From Atribacteria bacterium SCGC AAA255-N14 (GTDB lineage: Bacteria > Atribacterota > JS1 > SB-45 > 34-128): a stretch of 34,162 nt of DNA. The notes under the pieces were generated by a model. The model was not told the DNA's origin. It searched no databases and saw only the letters and a list, made by a program, of their open reading frames with translations. The stretch covers positions 1 to 34,162 of the forward strand of contig ASPC01000010.1 in assembly GCA_000405345.1 (NCBI GenBank). The letters are read 5' to 3'. The position numbers were made by a program, and so were the translations under genes. Within the stretch, counting starts at the first letter, position 1; each line of letters begins with the position of its first letter. This document shows, piece by piece, positions 8,126 to 17,109 of this stretch.

Positions 8126-9406
8126 TCATCTTATATAACCTAATACCTTAGGTAACCATAAGGTCAGAAAAGGCCAATAGGTCACTAACATAAGTGTTGC
8201 TATCTCAGCAATTAAAAAAGGTATGACTGCTATTGATATTCTTTCTAAGGAAATCTTTGCAATTCCACAGGCAACATATAAACATAATCCAACCGGTGGA
8301 GTAATCAGACCTATCATTAAGTTTAATACCACAATGATTCCAAACATAACCGGATGAATTCCATATGATACTGCAATCGGTAAAAATATTGGAACTGTAA
8401 TAATCATTGCAGCGGTTCCCTCCATAAATGTCCCTAAAAATAAAAGCAACACATTTAACATTAATAGAAACATGACTGGGGTAGAAATATATTCTTTAAA
8501 ATAACTAGCCATTAATTGCGGTACTTGTTCAACAGACAATAACCAATTAAATATATTTGCACATGCTATAACCAAAAAAACCACACCGGTAGTCTTTGCA
8601 GTATCTATAAATGCAGCACGTAAATCTTTTATTTTTAGAGTGCGATATACCAATAAGCCGATAATTAATGCATAAACGACTGCTACGGCAGAGGCCTCTG
8701 TTGCAGTAAATACTCCGGAAAGAATCCCACCTAATATAATTAAAGGCATCATCAATGGAACAATAGCATGGATGCAACTCATGATAAATTCTTTCCACCC
8801 TATTTTCTCATCTCTTTTAGGGTAATTTCTCTTCACCGAAATGAAATAAGATAAAACCAACAATGCCAAACCTACTAATATTCCCGGTAACATCCCTGCC
8901 ATAAATAGTGCTGCTACAGATTGACCAGACAGTAAAGCAAAGATGACCATAGGTATACTGGGGGGTATAATAGGACCTACTACAGAAGATGCTGCAGTAA
9001 TAGCAGCACTAAAATCAAGGTCAAAGCCTTTTTCTTTCATGGCAGGAATCATCATTGAACCAATGGCTGAGGCATCGGCTACTGCCGAACCGCTTATACC
9101 GGCAAGGAACATATTAGAAACTACATTAATATGAGACAAACCGCCTTTGATATGGCCAACAAAAAGATCTGAAAATTTTACTAAATTTTTAGTTATCCCC
9201 GATTTTTCCATTAAGCTTCCTGCCAGTATAAAAAAAGGAACTGCCATAAAAGGGAATACATCAATACCTGTAAACATTCTCTGGGCAATAACTATAAGGG
9301 GGAAATTTTTAGTATACAATATTGCTGCACTTGATATTCCCAGACAAAAGGCAATAGGAATCCCCATCATCAGACCAATTAATAACACGATAACTCCTAT
9401 AATCAT
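8126..9406 (-). CDS. TRAP transporter large permease subunit DctM
   Basis: 426 aa and hydrophobic throughout, about 11-12 membrane segments, normal for DctM, the Na+-coupled transport subunit of tripartite ATP-independent periplasmic transporters. Family motifs include FILAGSLMEKSGI, GGLSHINVVSNMFLAGISG, VVGPIIPPSIPMV and LITPPVGLCLYVACGI. ATG 9406 has GGGAGG 8 nt upstream. Partners are DctQ (9569-10057) and DctP (10185-11234). Confidence 0.95.
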   Translation of the reverse strand: MIIGVIVLLIGLMMGIPIAFCLGISSAAILYTKNFPLIVIAQRMFTGIDVFPFMAVPFFILAGSLMEKSGITKNLVKFSDLFVGHIKGGLSHINVVSNMFLAGISGSAVADASAIGSMMIPAMKEKGFDLDFSAAITAASSVVGPIIPPSIPMVIFALLSGQSVAALFMAGMLPGILVGLALLVLSYFISVKRNYPKRDEKIGWKEFIMSCIHAIVPLMMPLIILGGILSGVFTATEASAVAVVYALIIGLLVYRTLKIKDLRAAFIDTAKTTGVVFLVIACANIFNWLLSVEQVPQLMASYFKEYISTPVMFLLMLNVLLLFLGTFMEGTAAMIITVPIFLPIAVSYGIHPVMFGIIVVLNLMIGLITPPVGLCLYVACGIAKISLERISIAVIPFLIAEIATLMLVTYWPFLTLWLPKVLGYIR

Positions 9407-9568
9407 CTAATTCCTCCCTGTTTTACTTTTTCGAATTCATTCTTCTTCTATTTATTGTCCTTATGCAACCGTTTTTATAGCTTACTTTTTATACTAACAC
9501 ATTCAACTTATCTTCTTATCTCAATTATTTAGGAAAAAAATAAAAAGATTTTACAATCCTTAATCTTC

Positions 9569-10057
9569 CTATTTTTTAAACATTGCCTTGGCGTTCAGAC
9601 AAATCAAGCGAATAACTTCAATAGCCATTACTAGAGATCCAAAAGTGATAGATAGATATGGATATTTCATCGATATTCGTACCGCAGGAGAAGTTTGGAC
9701 CTTTACAATTTTAAACACATTTAACGATTGGTAAAAAAGGGTGATTAGAAAAAATAATACTAGTAAATAGGAGATTATTTTAATAAGGTGACGAATAGAT
9801 AAAGGAAATAAATTTACAATAACGTTAACGTTTACATGACTTTCATCCCTAAAGGCTATAGCCATACCAATATAGGCAAACCATATCATCAGATATCGCG
9901 CCACTTCTTCAGTCCATGATAAGGAATTGTTTAACACATAACGATAAAAGACACCCATTGCCACATTGCTAACCATAATACCTAATAAGATTACTACTAA
10001 ATTTTCTTCAACGAACTTAATAAAACTGTATATTCTATTTATGATTTTTAAGAACAT
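9569..10057 (-). CDS. TRAP transporter small permease subunit DctQ
   Basis: 162 aa with four predicted membrane helices (about residues 15-40, 48-70, 88-110 and 128-150). Carries the DctQ-like stretch SLSWTEEVARYLMIWFAYIG after the second helix start and RDESHVNVNV. Forms the membrane complex with DctM. AAGGA lies about 10 nt before ATG 10057. A stable hairpin separates it from dctP, and a 162-nt A/T-rich gap separates it from dctM; I see no gene in that gap. Confidence 0.93.
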   Translation of the reverse strand: MFLKIINRIYSFIKFVEENLVVILLGIMVSNVAMGVFYRYVLNNSLSWTEEVARYLMIWFAYIGMAIAFRDESHVNVNVIVNLFPLSIRHLIKIISYLLVLFFLITLFYQSLNVFKIVKVQTSPAVRISMKYPYLSITFGSLVMAIEVIRLICLNAKAMFKK

Positions 10058-10090
10058 GACAAGTTTTTCCTTTTTTGTTTTTTTATAAGC

Positions 10091-10145
10091 ACAGATGCCC
10101 TATCTATTCTTTAATAGAGCGATAAAATAAAAATAGGGCATCTGT
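10091..10145. terminator. Intercistronic hairpin between dctP and dctQ
   Basis: Perfect 13-bp stem ACAGATGCCCTAT (10091-10103) / ATAGGGCATCTGT (10133-10145) with a 29-nt A/T-rich loop. Its position suggests that it protects or partly terminates the abundant receptor mRNA so that DctP is made in excess over DctQM (inference). The stem shares CAGATGCCC/GGGCATCTG with the hairpin behind the broken dctP. Confidence 0.75.
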
Positions 10146-10184
10146 CAATTGCCTATTGTCAGCTCTTGTTAGAAGCTCTAAACC

Positions 10185-11234
10185 TTACTTAATCAAAGCT
10201 TTTTGTACCTCAACTGCTTTTTTCACCTCTTCCAAGGCCTCATTAATTAAATCAATGCTAATTTCGGTCTTTAGCCATTCGATGACAGGGCCTTGCGCTG
10301 CTTCTCTGAATTGAGCCATTTCTTCCTCGGTTGGTGCATAGATTTCCATACCGTAATCCTTCACAGTTTGATATCCTACAACGTTGGAATTAAGCTGTTG
10401 AAGACCACGGCCAACACCTGCAGATATTTTGGCACAATCGACTATAATATATTGTAAGTCTTCAGGTAAGCTCTTAAAAAATTTATTACTGATTACAAAC
10501 CAATCAACTCCGTATACATGCCCGTCAAGGGTCAGATATTTCTGCACTTCATAAATTTTAGCAAAAACTGTGGATGAAATCGGATTTTCGTGACCATCAA
10601 CAACCCCGGTCTGTAAAGCAGTATAAACTTCGGTCCAGGCAATTGGTGTGGGATTACCGCCTAATGCTTTTATCAAAGTCATAAAAAGAGGATTTTCTTG
10701 TACTCTAATCTTTAACCCTTTTACATCTGCAGGACTCTTGATTGGCCTAGCATCGTTGGTAAAATGCCTGAATCCCACTTCGGCAAAGGCTAAATTTCTA
10801 AGACCGGTTTTTTCTAATAGCAAGTTAGAAAGCTTGTCTCCGAATGGACCATCCAACACTTTCCATGCGATGGATGCTGAAGGAAAAAGATAGGGGATGT
10901 CTGTAACCATAGCCTCACGTAAAAATCCACCCATTACACCTGAAGCGATCCCTGCCTGCACTGTTCCTGCCATAATTGCTTCTACGTATTCACGCTCAGC
11001 CCCAAGAGTACCTGCTCCGTAGACCTGCACTTCAATTCTGCCCCCGCCTCTGGCATTTACCAGATTTGCAAATATCATGCACTGGGCATGCTTTCTTGAA
11101 GTAAAGACATCGGTAGCATCTGCATGGGCAAGTTTCAATATGATCGGTTGGTCAGCGGCTTGTACCGAAAGCACAAAACAACTAAACATCATCAATAGAC
11201 CCATCATTAATAAGATTGATTTTTTACTAAACAT
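10185..11234 (-). CDS. TRAP transporter substrate-binding protein DctP
   Basis: 349 aa periplasmic receptor. Signal peptide at residues 1-26 (MFSKKSILLMMGLLMM start, cleavage likely after SVQA). DctP fold throughout: GAGTLGAEREYVEAIMAG, the conserved KGLKIRVQENPLF with Arg177 that normally clamps the substrate carboxylate, GGNPTPIAWTEVYTALQTG and VVDGHENP. Expected to bind a small organic acid; the ligand cannot be named. ATG 11234 has GGAGG 7 nt ahead. First gene of a dctPQM-adh unit, 145 nt after the creatininase-family gene, so it may also have its own promoter. Confidence 0.95.
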   Translation of the reverse strand: MFSKKSILLMMGLLMMFSCFVLSVQAADQPIILKLAHADATDVFTSRKHAQCMIFANLVNARGGGRIEVQVYGAGTLGAEREYVEAIMAGTVQAGIASGVMGGFLREAMVTDIPYLFPSASIAWKVLDGPFGDKLSNLLLEKTGLRNLAFAEVGFRHFTNDARPIKSPADVKGLKIRVQENPLFMTLIKALGGNPTPIAWTEVYTALQTGVVDGHENPISSTVFAKIYEVQKYLTLDGHVYGVDWFVISNKFFKSLPEDLQYIIVDCAKISAGVGRGLQQLNSNVVGYQTVKDYGMEIYAPTEEEMAQFREAAQGPVIEWLKTEISIDLINEALEEVKKAVEVQKALIK

Positions 11235-11287
11235 TATTATACCTCCATTTAAAATTTAACTTTTCCGTTATTTACCTTTCTACAATG

Positions 11288-11302
11288 CTATTTTGTTAAC
11301 AT
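11288..11302 (-). CDS. Possible four-codon mini-ORF ahead of dctP
   Basis: ATG TTA ACA AAA TAG preceded at 6 nt by AAAGGAGGTGA, a near-perfect complement to the 16S anti-Shine-Dalgarno. It ends 53 nt before dctP. An upstream TATAAT (about 11334-11329) and two direct copies of AAATAGGT spaced by 7 nt (within 11345-11368) may be promoter and operator elements. Function unknown; it could be a leftover start of a deleted gene. Confidence 0.28.
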   Translation of the reverse strand: MLTK

Positions 11303-11379
11303 CAGTCACCTCCTTTAGATTGTTGTTTTTTCAAAATAATTATAATCATCGACCTATTTAGAAATAACCTATTTTAGAA

Positions 11380-12345
11380 TTATGAGGGCCAGGCAATCGT
11401 ATAAATATGCTTTCCACCGTCTGACGGTCCTTTTAATAATTTATCTATTTCTTCTTTATCTCTCTGTGTCATATATTTAGCCTCTGGCAACACTCCTGGA
11501 GGAAATTTCTCTAAGATATCATCATGTAATTTAACTACATAATCTAAATATGTTTCTATCGCTTTATACGCTTTTTCCGCTTTAGCCAGAGAAGGTTTAC
11601 CTAAAACTCCCTCCGGATAAATAATACATTCAATACCACCGCCGCCAATGTGACTTTGACCGGGAATCGGATAATTGTAAATATCACCTCCCTTATCTAT
11701 ATGTCCCTCTGGCAAGAAACCCCAAGTTTTTGTATCTACTGCATTTTCCATTTGAACAAATTCTGGGAATAGAGCTAAACATATAGAATTTTCTGCCTCA
11801 TCACCATGTCTAAATATAGTTTCAAATTCACCTCCATGAGCTTTATCCTTCAATCCTACACCCATGATCTTAGGTACATCTAAAAAGATAACAACTGCCG
11901 GGACTTGATACTTTTTGCCCCACTCCTGAATGGCAGAAGGAATAATATATTCTTGTCCATGACTACTCATAAATATCTGTTTTCGAAATCCAGTGTTCCA
12001 AAACCCTGATATTATCGACCTAATGTAGGCAGAATTAACTTCATCAGGTATTGGAACGGTCCCTTTTTGTCCTAAATGGGAAAATGGATGTGACGCATAC
12101 CAAACAGGCTCTGCAACTGTACAACCAGTTTTTTGGGCAATTAATTCAGCCATCCTGGTTACTATAAAAGTATCCTCTCCATACGGTTGAGCATCTCCAT
12201 GATTTTCTGTAGAGCCTAAGGGAATAAGAAGTATATCGTTTTTCTTTAGTCTCTCTTCCACATCTTTTTTGGTCATGGTTTGATAATAAATTTTATCGGG
12301 TTTTTCCATATGTCCCCCTTGTGGGGGTAATTTCCAATTACTCAT
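11380..12345 (-). CDS. Creatininase-family amidohydrolase
   Basis: 321 aa from ATG 12345, chosen because AAGGAGGAG stands just upstream; a longer frame to 12417 would overlap the cupin gene and has no ribosome-binding site. The creatininase superfamily (creatininase, ArfB, MftE) uses two metals. Here GSTENHGDAQPYGEDTF (44-60) supplies Glu47, His49 and Asp58, SSHGQEY (127-133) His129, and AHGGEFET (169-176) a Glu. The common form reads ExHGxHxPxxTD; the second His is replaced (GDAQP), so the metal site or substrate may differ. Probable amidohydrolase or cyclic-amide/lactone hydrolase of the island; substrate unknown. 22 nt after the cupin gene. Confidence 0.85.
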   Translation of the reverse strand: MSNWKLPPQGGHMEKPDKIYYQTMTKKDVEERLKKNDILLIPLGSTENHGDAQPYGEDTFIVTRMAELIAQKTGCTVAEPVWYASHPFSHLGQKGTVPIPDEVNSAYIRSIISGFWNTGFRKQIFMSSHGQEYIIPSAIQEWGKKYQVPAVVIFLDVPKIMGVGLKDKAHGGEFETIFRHGDEAENSICLALFPEFVQMENAVDTKTWGFLPEGHIDKGGDIYNYPIPGQSHIGGGGIECIIYPEGVLGKPSLAKAEKAYKAIETYLDYVVKLHDDILEKFPPGVLPEAKYMTQRDKEEIDKLLKGPSDGGKHIYTIAWPS

Positions 12346-12367
12346 ATCTATCTCCTCCTTCTTAATT

Positions 12368-12733
12368 TTAATTTTCTTTTTTATGACTTGGTAGTTGAGG
12401 GGAATAGATCCAAACAAACCTTAATACTTCATCTCCGGTATTAATAATTTTGTGGGATTTTCCCGGTGGATTATACACAACGGTTCCCGGATTAAGATCA
12501 ATTTCCTCATCCTCAGTAATAAATTTACCTTCTCCTGCTACAAAATACATTACTTCCTCTTGACTATCGTGTTTGTGTTCCGGTACCATGCCGCCTGGAT
12601 AAGTTTCATTGACTCCCATAGCAACGTTTTTTGAACCAACGGTTTTTTCCGAAACCAGTATCCATGAAGTTCTGGGTGGCTCTCGTCTTTCTCCTTTAAC
12701 ATCTTTTATTCGAATCACTTTCACCTTCGACAT
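12368..12733 (-). CDS. Small cupin-domain protein
   Basis: 121 aa single-domain cupin. Motif 1 is PEHKHDSQEEVMYFVAGEG (51-69; His53, His55, Glu59/60) and motif 2 is NPPGKSHKIINTG (88-100; His94), giving a complete metal site. AAGGAGG lies 8-9 nt before ATG 12733. Such cupins act as isomerases, dioxygenases or sugar-acid-binding accessory enzymes; no specific role can be assigned. Tightly packed between the SDR and creatininase-family genes. Confidence 0.88.
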   Translation of the reverse strand: MSKVKVIRIKDVKGERREPPRTSWILVSEKTVGSKNVAMGVNETYPGGMVPEHKHDSQEEVMYFVAGEGKFITEDEEIDLNPGTVVYNPPGKSHKIINTGDEVLRFVWIYSPQLPSHKKEN

Positions 12734-12753
12734 ATCTATTCCTCCTTATAAAA

Positions 12754-13503
12754 TTATTTCATTAAAATTCCACCGTTAACGTCAAGTGTCACACCGGTGA
12801 TCCAATCTGATTTACTTGAAGACAAAAAGATAACTGCATCAGCAACATCCTGTGGCAAACCATCCTTTTTGACGGCACGACCAACATTCCAACTTGCAAA
12901 AACATCTGCCGGATATTGTTTTGTTTGTTCAGTTAATATCGGCCCCGGACAAATAGAATTAACATAAATTCCACTAGGACCAAGCTCACGAGCCAGTGTC
13001 TGTGTTAAACCAATGACTCCTGCTTTGGAAGCTGCATAATTCACTCCCACCCCTGGGCGGCCTGTTCTACCACCTAAAGAAGCAATATTGACAATTTTGC
13101 CTCTTTTTTGCTTTTCCATGTAAGGAATAACACTCTTACTGCATATAAACGGACCATTAAGATTAATATTGATCACCTTGTTAAAATCTTCTACTGACAT
13201 CTCTTTGGTTGGTTTATGCAAAGAAATACCTGCGTTATTTACCAGAATATCAATCTTGCCAAATTTATTAAACACCTTTGACATAGCATCTTTGATTATC
13301 ATTTCATCCGTCACATCGGCTTTAACGGTCATAACTCTTTCCCCCGAAGAATCCAATTTCTTTGCAAGATTTTCTACTAAATCATATTGAATATCGAATA
13401 AAGCTAAAAGTGCACCTTCTTTGTAAAGTTCTTCCGCTATGCTTTCCCCTAAGCCTTTACCTGCACCGGTAATAATAGCAACACAGTCTTTCAGTATCAT
13501 CAT
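12754..13503 (-). CDS. SDR-family oxidoreductase (FabG-like)
   Basis: 249 aa classical short-chain dehydrogenase. TGAGKGLG (12-19) for the cofactor, NNAG (89-92), catalytic Ser142 with YAASK (Tyr156, Lys160), and the C-terminal DVNGGILMK. Asp38 at the end of beta-2 suggests NAD(H). Two consecutive ATGs (13503 and 13500) follow AAGGAG; the second has the better spacing. Catabolic context argues for a substrate dehydrogenase and against fatty-acid synthesis. Confidence 0.93.
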   Translation of the reverse strand: MMILKDCVAIITGAGKGLGESIAEELYKEGALLALFDIQYDLVENLAKKLDSSGERVMTVKADVTDEMIIKDAMSKVFNKFGKIDILVNNAGISLHKPTKEMSVEDFNKVININLNGPFICSKSVIPYMEKQKRGKIVNIASLGGRTGRPGVGVNYAASKAGVIGLTQTLARELGPSGIYVNSICPGPILTEQTKQYPADVFASWNVGRAVKKDGLPQDVADAVIFLSSSKSDWITGVTLDVNGGILMK

Positions 13504-13533
13504 AAAGCTCCTTTCTTTTCCTTAAAATATTTT

Positions 13534-15264
13534 TTAAAATTCATCAATCGGAATTTTAACATCCCATATTCTTTTCATTTCTTCTCGAGATATATCAAAT
13601 ACGGTATCATTCGGAGGCAAAGGTTCGTCTCTCATAAATTCAGGAAAAGACCAAAATTCTTCAGAGACACCCGCTTTTTTATTAAACTCTCTTTCTGTCT
13701 GTAATACATCTTCGGCAATGTTTTTTATATCTTTTAATTCCAATTTCCATCCATATCTACCTTTTAAAAGAGATTTATAAAATTCAGGGTGCTTTACAAA
13801 TGGTGGTCTTACAAATAAACAAAGTCCAAGTGTATCTAAAAGTGCTACTCGTAATTGTAATTTTTTAGAATCTTCTATTTGTCCCTTACCACTTAAGGGA
13901 TTAATTTTTCCAGCTGATCCAAAAGTATTTCCGGCTGTATGGTCTGCTCCCATTGGGGAAGTAAAGTAAGTAACTCCATTACCTTTTAGAGCTCTAGGGT
14001 CATAACCGGGAATGGCTTGTCCCTTTATTGCAGGAATTCTCTTTGCTCCAAATACCTGACCTGTTAGCTTTGTTCCGTTTCCTATTATTCGGCCAATATG
14101 GGTCCCCTTGCCAATCTGATTTATAATATCCTTTGCTGCTTCTGCATCCCCAAAATTAATTTCTCCTGATTCCATTAATACGCCTATTGCAGCTCCTGTC
14201 TCTATTGCATCTACGCCAACTTGGTTACACAAATTATTCATTTCTGCTATATCATCTAAATTGCCAATACCACAGTTTGGACCCAAAAGGGCTATATTTT
14301 CATATTGTATTGAAGCTACAATCTTTTTTCCTTCAGTATCTGGAAAAACATTACAACATTGAATGACACATCCCTTTACGCAAAAATGTCCTGTACGACC
14401 TACTCCGCCGCGCTTTAGAATAACTTCTCTAACTTTTTCACCTGTTATATTTTGTATATCTTCAAAACTTCCTGAAGAAAAATTTCTGGTAGGTAATAAG
14501 CCAAGTTCATTGGCTGCTTCCATAATTGCGGGAGTTCCAAACATATTTCTATTTTCAGTTTTAGGATCTTTTTTTAAATATTGTACAATTTCTTTGCCAG
14601 TCTTTCTTAACAGCTCTGAATCAAAATATTTAGGGGTTTTTGCTCCATTATCATTAATTACAACAGCTTTTAATCCTTTTGAACCCATTAGTGCTCCAAG
14701 GCCCCCTCTTGCAGCATATCTAATCTGAATATCTTTCTCATCGGTAACAGCAATACCTGAGCCGTATAATTTCATTTCACCAGCTGGGCCGATACAAATA
14801 ATTCCTACATTTAATCCAAATTTTTTTCTAATGATATCGATAGTCTCGTCTACCATTTTACCCTTAAGATCGGGTGAATTTATAAGTTCTATCTTATTGG
14901 CTGCTAAAACAAGAACTTTAGTTGACAAATTTTTAGGAGTATCCTCAATAACTAAAGCTCTTATTCCTAATTTAGCAAGTTTTTTTCCTGCCGAACCACC
15001 TACATTGCTTTCTTTTACCCCACCTGTCAAAGGGCTTTTCCCACCTATAGAAATCTGACCGGTTGTAGTGATTGCTGTATCGGCAATTAGACCTGAGGAA
15101 AATATTAATTTATTATATCGTCCGAGCGGTTCACAAGTTGGAGGAACTTCTCTAAGGAGTAACTTGGCAATTAATAAGCGGCCACCCCAATGCTTTTCTT
15201 CTTCAGAAGCTGTATATTTATCAATTTTTCCATTTCGCATATTTACTCTAATTATCCACTTCAT
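13534..15264 (-). CDS. Aldehyde:ferredoxin oxidoreductase family protein
   Basis: 576 aa tungstopterin enzyme of the AOR family, oxidising aldehydes to acids with ferredoxin. Visible: N-terminal domain with GRLLIAKLLL and the cofactor-binding GGKSPLTGGVKESNVGGSAG (74-93) and AARGGLGALMGSKGLKA (184-200); the [4Fe-4S] ligands Cys295, Cys299 and Cys303 in CVKGCVIQC, with Cys482 in LGLCLF; and PGYDPRALKGNGVTYFTSPM (419-438) followed by GADHT. All four iron-sulfur cysteines are present. Start ATG 15264 overlaps the LDH2 stop (TGATG), indicating translational coupling; the ribosome-binding site AAGGAG is inside the upstream gene. It suggests a strict anaerobe that removes a pathway aldehyde. Confidence 0.95.
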   Translation of the reverse strand: MKWIIRVNMRNGKIDKYTASEEEKHWGGRLLIAKLLLREVPPTCEPLGRYNKLIFSSGLIADTAITTTGQISIGGKSPLTGGVKESNVGGSAGKKLAKLGIRALVIEDTPKNLSTKVLVLAANKIELINSPDLKGKMVDETIDIIRKKFGLNVGIICIGPAGEMKLYGSGIAVTDEKDIQIRYAARGGLGALMGSKGLKAVVINDNGAKTPKYFDSELLRKTGKEIVQYLKKDPKTENRNMFGTPAIMEAANELGLLPTRNFSSGSFEDIQNITGEKVREVILKRGGVGRTGHFCVKGCVIQCCNVFPDTEGKKIVASIQYENIALLGPNCGIGNLDDIAEMNNLCNQVGVDAIETGAAIGVLMESGEINFGDAEAAKDIINQIGKGTHIGRIIGNGTKLTGQVFGAKRIPAIKGQAIPGYDPRALKGNGVTYFTSPMGADHTAGNTFGSAGKINPLSGKGQIEDSKKLQLRVALLDTLGLCLFVRPPFVKHPEFYKSLLKGRYGWKLELKDIKNIAEDVLQTEREFNKKAGVSEEFWSFPEFMRDEPLPPNDTVFDISREEMKRIWDVKIPIDEF

Positions 15265-16319
15265 CAATCAGACTCCTTTTCAGGTGTAAGCCTTAAATGA
15301 TTTCCTAACTCTTCTAAAATATCGTTTAAATTTTTCATAACTTTTGAGTCAAGATCAATTCCTTCTTCGCGGCTTTTTTGTTCTCGAATAAATTCTATTT
15401 CTCCCGGTAAATAAATTTCTGAGGTATTTTTTACTTTTTTTAGATTTTTAATTGACCGAATATATTCATCAATCTTTGAATAAAAAAGTTCTAATTCAAT
15501 AAATTGACTAATATCAATAGCCATACAAAATACACCAACTCCTGTTGCTCCCTTCAACTTATGAAATGTTTTAACTTCTGGTCCAAATCTTGATCCGGAT
15601 AGCATACCAGCTATAATATCGATAACGATGGCCAAGGCTGAGCCCTTTGGGCCTGCAATTGGAAGAAGTGTCCCTTTTAATGCCTCATTCGCATCAGTGG
15701 TGGGATTACCATCTTCATCAATGGCCCATCCTAATGGAATTTTTTCTTTATTTCGTGAAGCTTTTCTTATTTTTCCACGGGCAACAATACTAGAAGACAT
15801 ATCTAAAATGATTGATCTCTCTTTTTTAGCCGGTATAGAAATAGAAATAGGACTTGTTCCCATAAAAGCTTCTGAACTTCCCCATGGCGCCATTGAAGAA
15901 GCAGCATTGCATCCAATAAAACCAATCATACCTTCCTGGGTGGCTAAATTTGAATAATAACCTAAAAAACTAATATTATTTGTATTTCTTACCAAGGTCA
16001 ATGCGATACCATATTTTTTAGCCTTTTTAATGCTAATATCCATCGCTTTTCTCGCTGCTAATTGTCCTAATCCATTTCCACCATCAATAATTGAAGTTGC
16101 ATTATTTTCCTTTACTAAAGTAATTTTTGTAGGAAGATTCAACATTCCTGCTTTCACACGTTGAAACATTGGGATCAATAAATAAGTGCCATGTGTTGAA
16201 ATTCCTCTCATGTCTGCCTTTACTAAACAATCCGCTGCTAATAATGCTGATTCCTTATTCTCTCCGTAACCCTTTAATATTTCAGATATTATTTTTTTTA
16301 ATTTTTTTTCACTTATCAT
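15264..16319 (-). CDS. LDH2/MDH2-type 2-hydroxyacid dehydrogenase
   Basis: 351 aa NAD(P)-dependent dehydrogenase of the YlbC/AllD/ComC family, which oxidises malate, sulfolactate, ureidoglycolate, diketogulonate and similar acids. Seen: DMRGISTHG (36-44), IDGGNGLGQ (78-86), GTSPISISIPAKK near 153-165 and GPKGSALAIVIDI. The segment usually written RNSNHFG, which carries the catalytic His, reads RNTNNISFLGYY (111-122) here, placing Asn115 where His is expected. The downstream AOR gene is coupled by TGATG. The start ATG 16319 uses GAGGAA located in the last codons of the aldolase gene. Confidence 0.88.
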   Translation of the reverse strand: MISEKKLKKIISEILKGYGENKESALLAADCLVKADMRGISTHGTYLLIPMFQRVKAGMLNLPTKITLVKENNATSIIDGGNGLGQLAARKAMDISIKKAKKYGIALTLVRNTNNISFLGYYSNLATQEGMIGFIGCNAASSMAPWGSSEAFMGTSPISISIPAKKERSIILDMSSSIVARGKIRKASRNKEKIPLGWAIDEDGNPTTDANEALKGTLLPIAGPKGSALAIVIDIIAGMLSGSRFGPEVKTFHKLKGATGVGVFCMAIDISQFIELELFYSKIDEYIRSIKNLKKVKNTSEIYLPGEIEFIREQKSREEGIDLDSKVMKNLNDILEELGNHLRLTPEKESD

Positions 16320-16324
16320 AGTAA

Positions 16325-16996
16325 TTATTCCTCAATCAAATTCAAAGATGCAAAAACTTTATCGAGTTTATTATATTTAACGCTCGTTATACCATCCATT
16401 AATGCTTTTGCCTTTATTTTTTCTTTTTGAATCCTTTCTTGAGATTTAGCTAATACTTCTTCGCAGTCCTGAAATCTAACAACAACCATTCCATCATCAT
16501 CTCCTAAAATTAGATCGCCAGGATTAACCACTGTTCCACCAAAATTAATTGGGTAATTTATAAGTCCCAAAGATGCTTTTACTGTTCCTCGGATAGCTAG
16601 TCCTCTAGAAAATATTGGAAATCCCATTTCAATAATATCCTCAGAATCTCTAACGCATCCATCAATTGCTAATCCTTCTAATTTTTTTGCTTTAGCCTGG
16701 ACGGACATTAAATCACCCCAATATCCATATTCATATTCATTGCCAACTATAGCAACAATAACATCTCCTTCTTGTGATTTTTCTAAAGCTTTATGCAGCA
16801 TAATATTATCCCCCGGAGCAGTTTGAACCGTAAAAGCAGGACCGCACAATTTAATTCCTTTTATTATTGGTTTGATTTTTGGATCTATAAATCCTTTCCT
16901 GCCTGAAGCTTCATAAACTGTTGCAACAGAAATCGAACGAAACTTTTCAATTACTTCTTTTGATGGTCTTTTAATATTTGTTATTACATGAATCAT
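16325..16996 (-). CDS. RraA-like aldolase/decarboxylase (HMG aldolase family)
   Basis: 223 aa from ATG 16996, with AAGGAG 9 nt upstream; an upstream in-frame ATG (17029) lacks one. Class II metal-dependent pyruvate aldolases of this family cleave 4-hydroxy-4-methyl-2-oxoglutarate or decarboxylate oxaloacetate; RNase E inhibitor RraA shares the fold. Motifs: PGDNIMLHKAL (61-71), GDVIVAIVGN, YWGDLMSVQAKAKKLEG (92-108) and the catalytic loop AIDGCVRDSEDI (110-121) with Arg116/Asp117, then GDLILGDDDGMVVV. An enzymatic role fits the island better than an RNase E role. The gene is followed after 5 nt by the LDH2-type gene. Confidence 0.88.
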   Translation of the reverse strand: MIHVITNIKRPSKEVIEKFRSISVATVYEASGRKGFIDPKIKPIIKGIKLCGPAFTVQTAPGDNIMLHKALEKSQEGDVIVAIVGNEYEYGYWGDLMSVQAKAKKLEGLAIDGCVRDSEDIIEMGFPIFSRGLAIRGTVKASLGLINYPINFGGTVVNPGDLILGDDDGMVVVRFQDCEEVLAKSQERIQKEKIKAKALMDGITSVKYNKLDKVFASLNLIEE

Positions 16997-17109
16997 TGGA
17001 TACATCTCCTTTTTTACTTTTATAGACATGAAATTCTATTAATATTAAATTTGTCTGTATTTAATATTTTCTGCTATGCTATATAATTTTGATTTAATTT
17101 ATTAATTAT

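Noticed and set aside
12346..12417. Longer N-terminus of the creatininase-family protein overlapping the cupin gene
   Set aside because: The extension is [10 protein letters not shown] and non-family-like, has no ribosome-binding site, and a strong AAGGAGGAG precedes ATG 12345.
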